From: Syntrophobacterales bacterium
GTDB lineage: Bacteria > Desulfobacterota > Desulfobaccia > Desulfobaccales > 0-14-0-80-60-11
NCBI GenBank assembly: GCA_020052215.1
Contig: JAGVPN010000430.1
Span: 1 to 7,583 of the forward strand
Direction of reading: 5' to 3'
Length of the DNA: 7,583 bases
Numbering within the stretch: position 1 is the first letter of the stretch; every line of letters begins with the position of its first letter. Below the pieces are notes generated by a model. The model was not told the origin of the DNA, ran no database searches, and worked only from the letters and a program-made list of their open reading frames with translations. The position numbers and the translations under genes were made by a program. Of the stretch, positions 5,954 to 7,583 are shown in pieces.

Positions 5954-6334
5954 TTAGCCGGGGGGAGGCCCATAATAAGGGGCTGGCTGATAATTACCCT
6001 GCTGGGGCTGCTGGTATTGCCCCTGGGATTGCGGCTGGTAATACCCCTGCTGTTGCGGCTGTTGCGACTGTTGCGACTGTCCGTAAACTGCTCCGGCCAC
6101 GCCACCCCCGGCACCCCCGAGCAAAGCGCCGATAGCCGCCCCCTTCCAGGGATTCCGGTGATTGATGGCGGCCCCCAGGCCGGCTCCCAGGGCCGCACCC
6201 AGACCCGCGCCGGTGTAAAGGCTGGGATTTTGACTCGGCGTGGCGCATCCCGTCAGCAAACTCAAGCCCAGCAAACCTACCAATATCCACTGCTTTCCCA
6301 GGCGCAGGCCCCAAAAGCGTGGTTTTCCGTTCAT
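5954..6334 (-). CDS. Glycine-zipper lipoprotein with Gln/Tyr/Pro-rich tail (126 aa)
   Basis: The N-terminus is a lipoprotein signal peptide: basic residues (K4, R6, R11, K14), a hydrophobic core (WILVGLLGLSLL) and the lipobox LTGC with lipidated Cys30. Ala31 follows, with no aspartate retention signal, so outer-membrane sorting is likely. Residues 42-85 form a glycine zipper in two halves, GAGLGAALGAGLGAA and GAAIGALLGGAGGGVAGA, linked by NHRNPWK, a pattern that inserts in or packs against membranes as in small envelope-stress lipoproteins. Residues 86-126 are low-complexity Gln, Tyr, Pro and Gly (QQPQQQGYYQPQ and similar). ATG 6334 has GGAGG (6347-6343) eight nt upstream. The gene is monocistronic, with a candidate promoter before it and an intrinsic terminator after it. 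Its specific role is unknown; it may help keep the envelope intact. Confidence 0.85.
   Translation of the reverse strand: MNGKPRFWGLRLGKQWILVGLLGLSLLTGCATPSQNPSLYTGAGLGAALGAGLGAAINHRNPWKGAAIGALLGGAGGGVAGAVYGQSQQSQQPQQQGYYQPQSQGQYQQPQQGNYQPAPYYGPPPG
6051..6077 (-). repeat. Three tandem 9-nt units inside the lipoprotein gene
   Basis: On the + strand the units are TGTTGCGGC (6051-6059), TGTTGCGAC (6060-6068) and TGTTGCGAC (6069-6077). They encode the repeated Gln-Gln-Ser/Pro part of the tail at about residues 86-95. Exact in-frame short repeats like these can change copy number by slippage without breaking the frame. Confidence 0.7.
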
Positions 6335-6375
6335 GACTCTTCCCTCCCCAAGGGATTGATTGGTGCGTTTAAGTA

Positions 6376-6404
6376 GTTAGAACCGCGCCGGGGGAAAATG
6401 TTAA
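6376..6404 (-). promoter_or_regulatory. Candidate sigma-70 promoter of the lipoprotein gene
   Basis: On the minus strand TTAACA (6404-6399) matches five of six -35 bases, and TCTAAC (6381-6376) matches four of six -10 bases, with a 17-nt spacer. Transcription would start near 6369, about 35 nt before ATG 6334, a normal leader length that contains the GGAGG ribosome site. Confidence 0.45.
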
Positions 6405-6552
6405 GGCTTTTGAGTTTGGGGGAGAAAAAATAAGCGGTCAGCAAAATCAGGCGTTTGAAGAAAAGCATAAAGAAGACGCCGCTATAGTGCGTTCCACAAT
6501 AGAACTTGAAACTAAAACAATTTCTTCATAAAAAGCTCACACAACAGTTCAA

Positions 6553-7479
6553 TTAGTCAATGAAAAGTTTGGTGCTCAGGTACCGTTCCCCGGTGCTGGG
6601 GAGGATGGCCACGATCTGTTTGCCCCGGTTGTCGGGGCGGCGGGCCAGGCTAAGCGCGGCGTACACCGCGGCCCCGGAGGAGATGCCGCAGAGGATGCCT
6701 TCCCGTTTGGCCACCTCTCTCGCGGTTTCCAGGGCGTCTTGGTCGGCTACGGGGATGACCTCGTCAATGATTTCCCGGTTCAACACCTGGGGAATGAACC
6801 CCGCGCCAATGCCCTGAATCAGATGGGGGCCCGGGGGACCGCCGGAGAGCACCGGGGAGGCCGCAGGCTCCACGGCCACGGCCCGAAAAGCAGGTTTTCG
6901 GGCCTTGATCACTTCCGCCACCCCGGTGATGGTGCCCCCGGTGCCCACCCCGGCCACCAGGATGTCCACCTTCCCTTCCGTATCCCGCCAAATCTCTTCG
7001 GCCGTAGTCCGGCGGTGAATGTCGGGGTTGGCCGGGTTACTGAACTGGTCGGGCATATAGGCGCCTGGAGTCTCAGCCAGGATTTCCCGAGCCCGGTTAA
7101 TCGCGCCGGTCATGCCCTGGCTCCCCGGGGTCAAAACCACCTCCGCTCCCAGGTGTTTCAAAAGCTTTCGTCTTTCCAGGCTCATGGTGTCCGGCATGGT
7201 GAGGAGGAGGCGGTAGCCCCGGGCGGCGGCCACAAAGGCCAGGGCGATGCCGGTGTTGCCGCTGGTGGGCTCCACGATCAGGCCGCCGGGAGTAAGGAGG
7301 CCGCGCTTTTCCGCCTCCAGGATCATGGCCGCCCCGATGCGGTCCTTGACGCTGCCCAGGGGGTTCATGAACTCCAGCTTGGCCAGGATGGTGGCCTTAA
7401 GTCCCCGGGTAAGGTTAGTTAAGCGGACCAGGGGCGTGGCCCCCACTGCCTGGACGACCTGCGGCAACACCCCTCTCAT
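6553..7479 (-). CDS. cysK: Cysteine synthase A (O-acetylserine sulfhydrylase)
   Basis: This PLP enzyme makes cysteine from O-acetylserine and sulfide in the cytoplasm, the last step of cysteine synthesis. The 308 residues fit the family. Visible elements in order: VGATPLVRL at 12-20; the PLP Schiff-base Lys45 in NPLGSVKDR; the substrate loop TSGNTG at 72-77; the family segment [20 protein letters not shown] (144-163); the PLP phosphate loop GTGGTITG at 179-186; GISSGAA near 265; and the C-terminal [14 protein letters not shown] 7479 has GGGAG (7489-7485) upstream and overlaps the previous gene's stop as ATGA, pointing to translational coupling. OASS-A is more likely than CysM by length and by the [10 protein letters not shown] segment, though cystathionine beta-synthase-like paralogues are related. 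No clear terminator is seen after its stop. Confidence 0.95.
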   Translation of the reverse strand: MRGVLPQVVQAVGATPLVRLTNLTRGLKATILAKLEFMNPLGSVKDRIGAAMILEAEKRGLLTPGGLIVEPTSGNTGIALAFVAAARGYRLLLTMPDTMSLERRKLLKHLGAEVVLTPGSQGMTGAINRAREILAETPGAYMPDQFSNPANPDIHRRTTAEEIWRDTEGKVDILVAGVGTGGTITGVAEVIKARKPAFRAVAVEPAASPVLSGGPPGPHLIQGIGAGFIPQVLNREIIDEVIPVADQDALETAREVAKREGILCGISSGAAVYAALSLARRPDNRGKQIVAILPSTGERYLSTKLFID

Positions 7480-7583
7480 GGTTGTCTCCCCCCAGCCGCC
7501 GCCGACCCCTGGCGGGAGCGGTGGAGCTTGTAGACTAATTCCGGCTTTTTCAGGAACACCTTGGTGTCCGGAGGCACCGATTC
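7476..7583 (-). CDS. C-terminal end of gene upstream of cysK, possibly serine O-acetyltransferase (partial)
   Basis: The minus strand has an open frame from the window edge through 35 codons to TGA at 7478-7476, overlapping the cysK ATG by four bases (ATGA). The peptide begins [20 protein letters not shown] and ends in a Gly/Ala-rich tail. The VPPDTKV stretch recalls the exit from a left-handed beta-helix, as at the end of serine acetyltransferases, and such a gene (cysE) before cysK would supply O-acetylserine to it. The frame and overlap are seen directly. The cysE identity is an inference from a short tail and gene order. Confidence 0.6.
   Translation of the reverse strand, partial: ESVPPDTKVFLKKPELVYKLHRSRQGSAAAGGRQP

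Noticed and set aside
5827..6198. Minus-strand ORF with an RNSRNSRNSR peptide
   Set aside because: It is an alternative frame of the lipoprotein gene, and the peptide repeat comes from the 9-nt tandem units; the lipoprotein frame has signal peptide, lipobox and ribosome site.
6373..6531. A 52-codon open frame on the + strand ending SSTOP between the lipoprotein and cysK, with a Glu/Lys/Gln-rich peptide
   Set aside because: It has no ATG, only one late GTG start and no ribosome site, and it overlaps the likely lipoprotein promoter. It could be a decayed gene scrap, but chance in A-rich DNA is simpler.
1..7583. CRISPR arrays, tRNA genes, transposase genes or phage genes
   Set aside because: I saw no regularly spaced repeats, tRNA-like cloverleaf, transposase motifs or phage structural genes anywhere in the window.

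Overview
The window looks like ordinary chromosome from a GC-rich Gram-negative bacterium. An IHF/HU gene, an outer-membrane-type lipoprotein, a haem-binding diguanylate cyclase, PEP synthase and cysteine synthase together suggest a deltaproteobacterial (Desulfobacterota-type) anaerobe. That placement is inferred from gene style; there is no 16S or other marker here. Most of the window is strongly GC-rich, but about 456-1145 is clearly AT-rich and probably has a different history.

Layout on the + strand: the 3' half of an IHF-beta-like DNA-bending protein gene (3-161); 13 nt later, a long signal recognition particle RNA with an Alu domain (about 175-450); an AT-rich pair of small unrecognised genes, one a membrane-anchored coiled-coil protein (510-935) and one a 59-residue helical protein (964-1143); a flavodoxin-fold NAD(P)H:quinone oxidoreductase (1167-1763); a 75-bp palindromic dispersed-type repeat (1848-1922); and phosphoenolpyruvate synthase ppsA (2089-4476).

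Layout on the - strand, converging on ppsA: a diguanylate cyclase with an N-terminal c-haem sensor domain (4553-5677), whose natural N-terminal membrane anchor (5687-5788) is cut off by one in-frame TGA; a small glycine-zipper lipoprotein with a Gln/Tyr/Pro-rich tail (5954-6334), with its own candidate promoter and a good intrinsic terminator; cysteine synthase cysK (6553-7479); and, overlapping its start by four bases, the last 35 codons of an upstream gene that may be serine O-acetyltransferase.

Metabolically the window holds gluconeogenic PEP formation, cysteine synthesis, flavin-dependent quinone reduction and haem-linked c-di-GMP signalling, with no sign of one large shared operon. The points most worth a second look are the Alu-type SRP RNA next to an HU/IHF gene, the in-frame TGA in the cyclase, and the AT-rich two-gene cassette. 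No complete new biological system can be demonstrated from this window.
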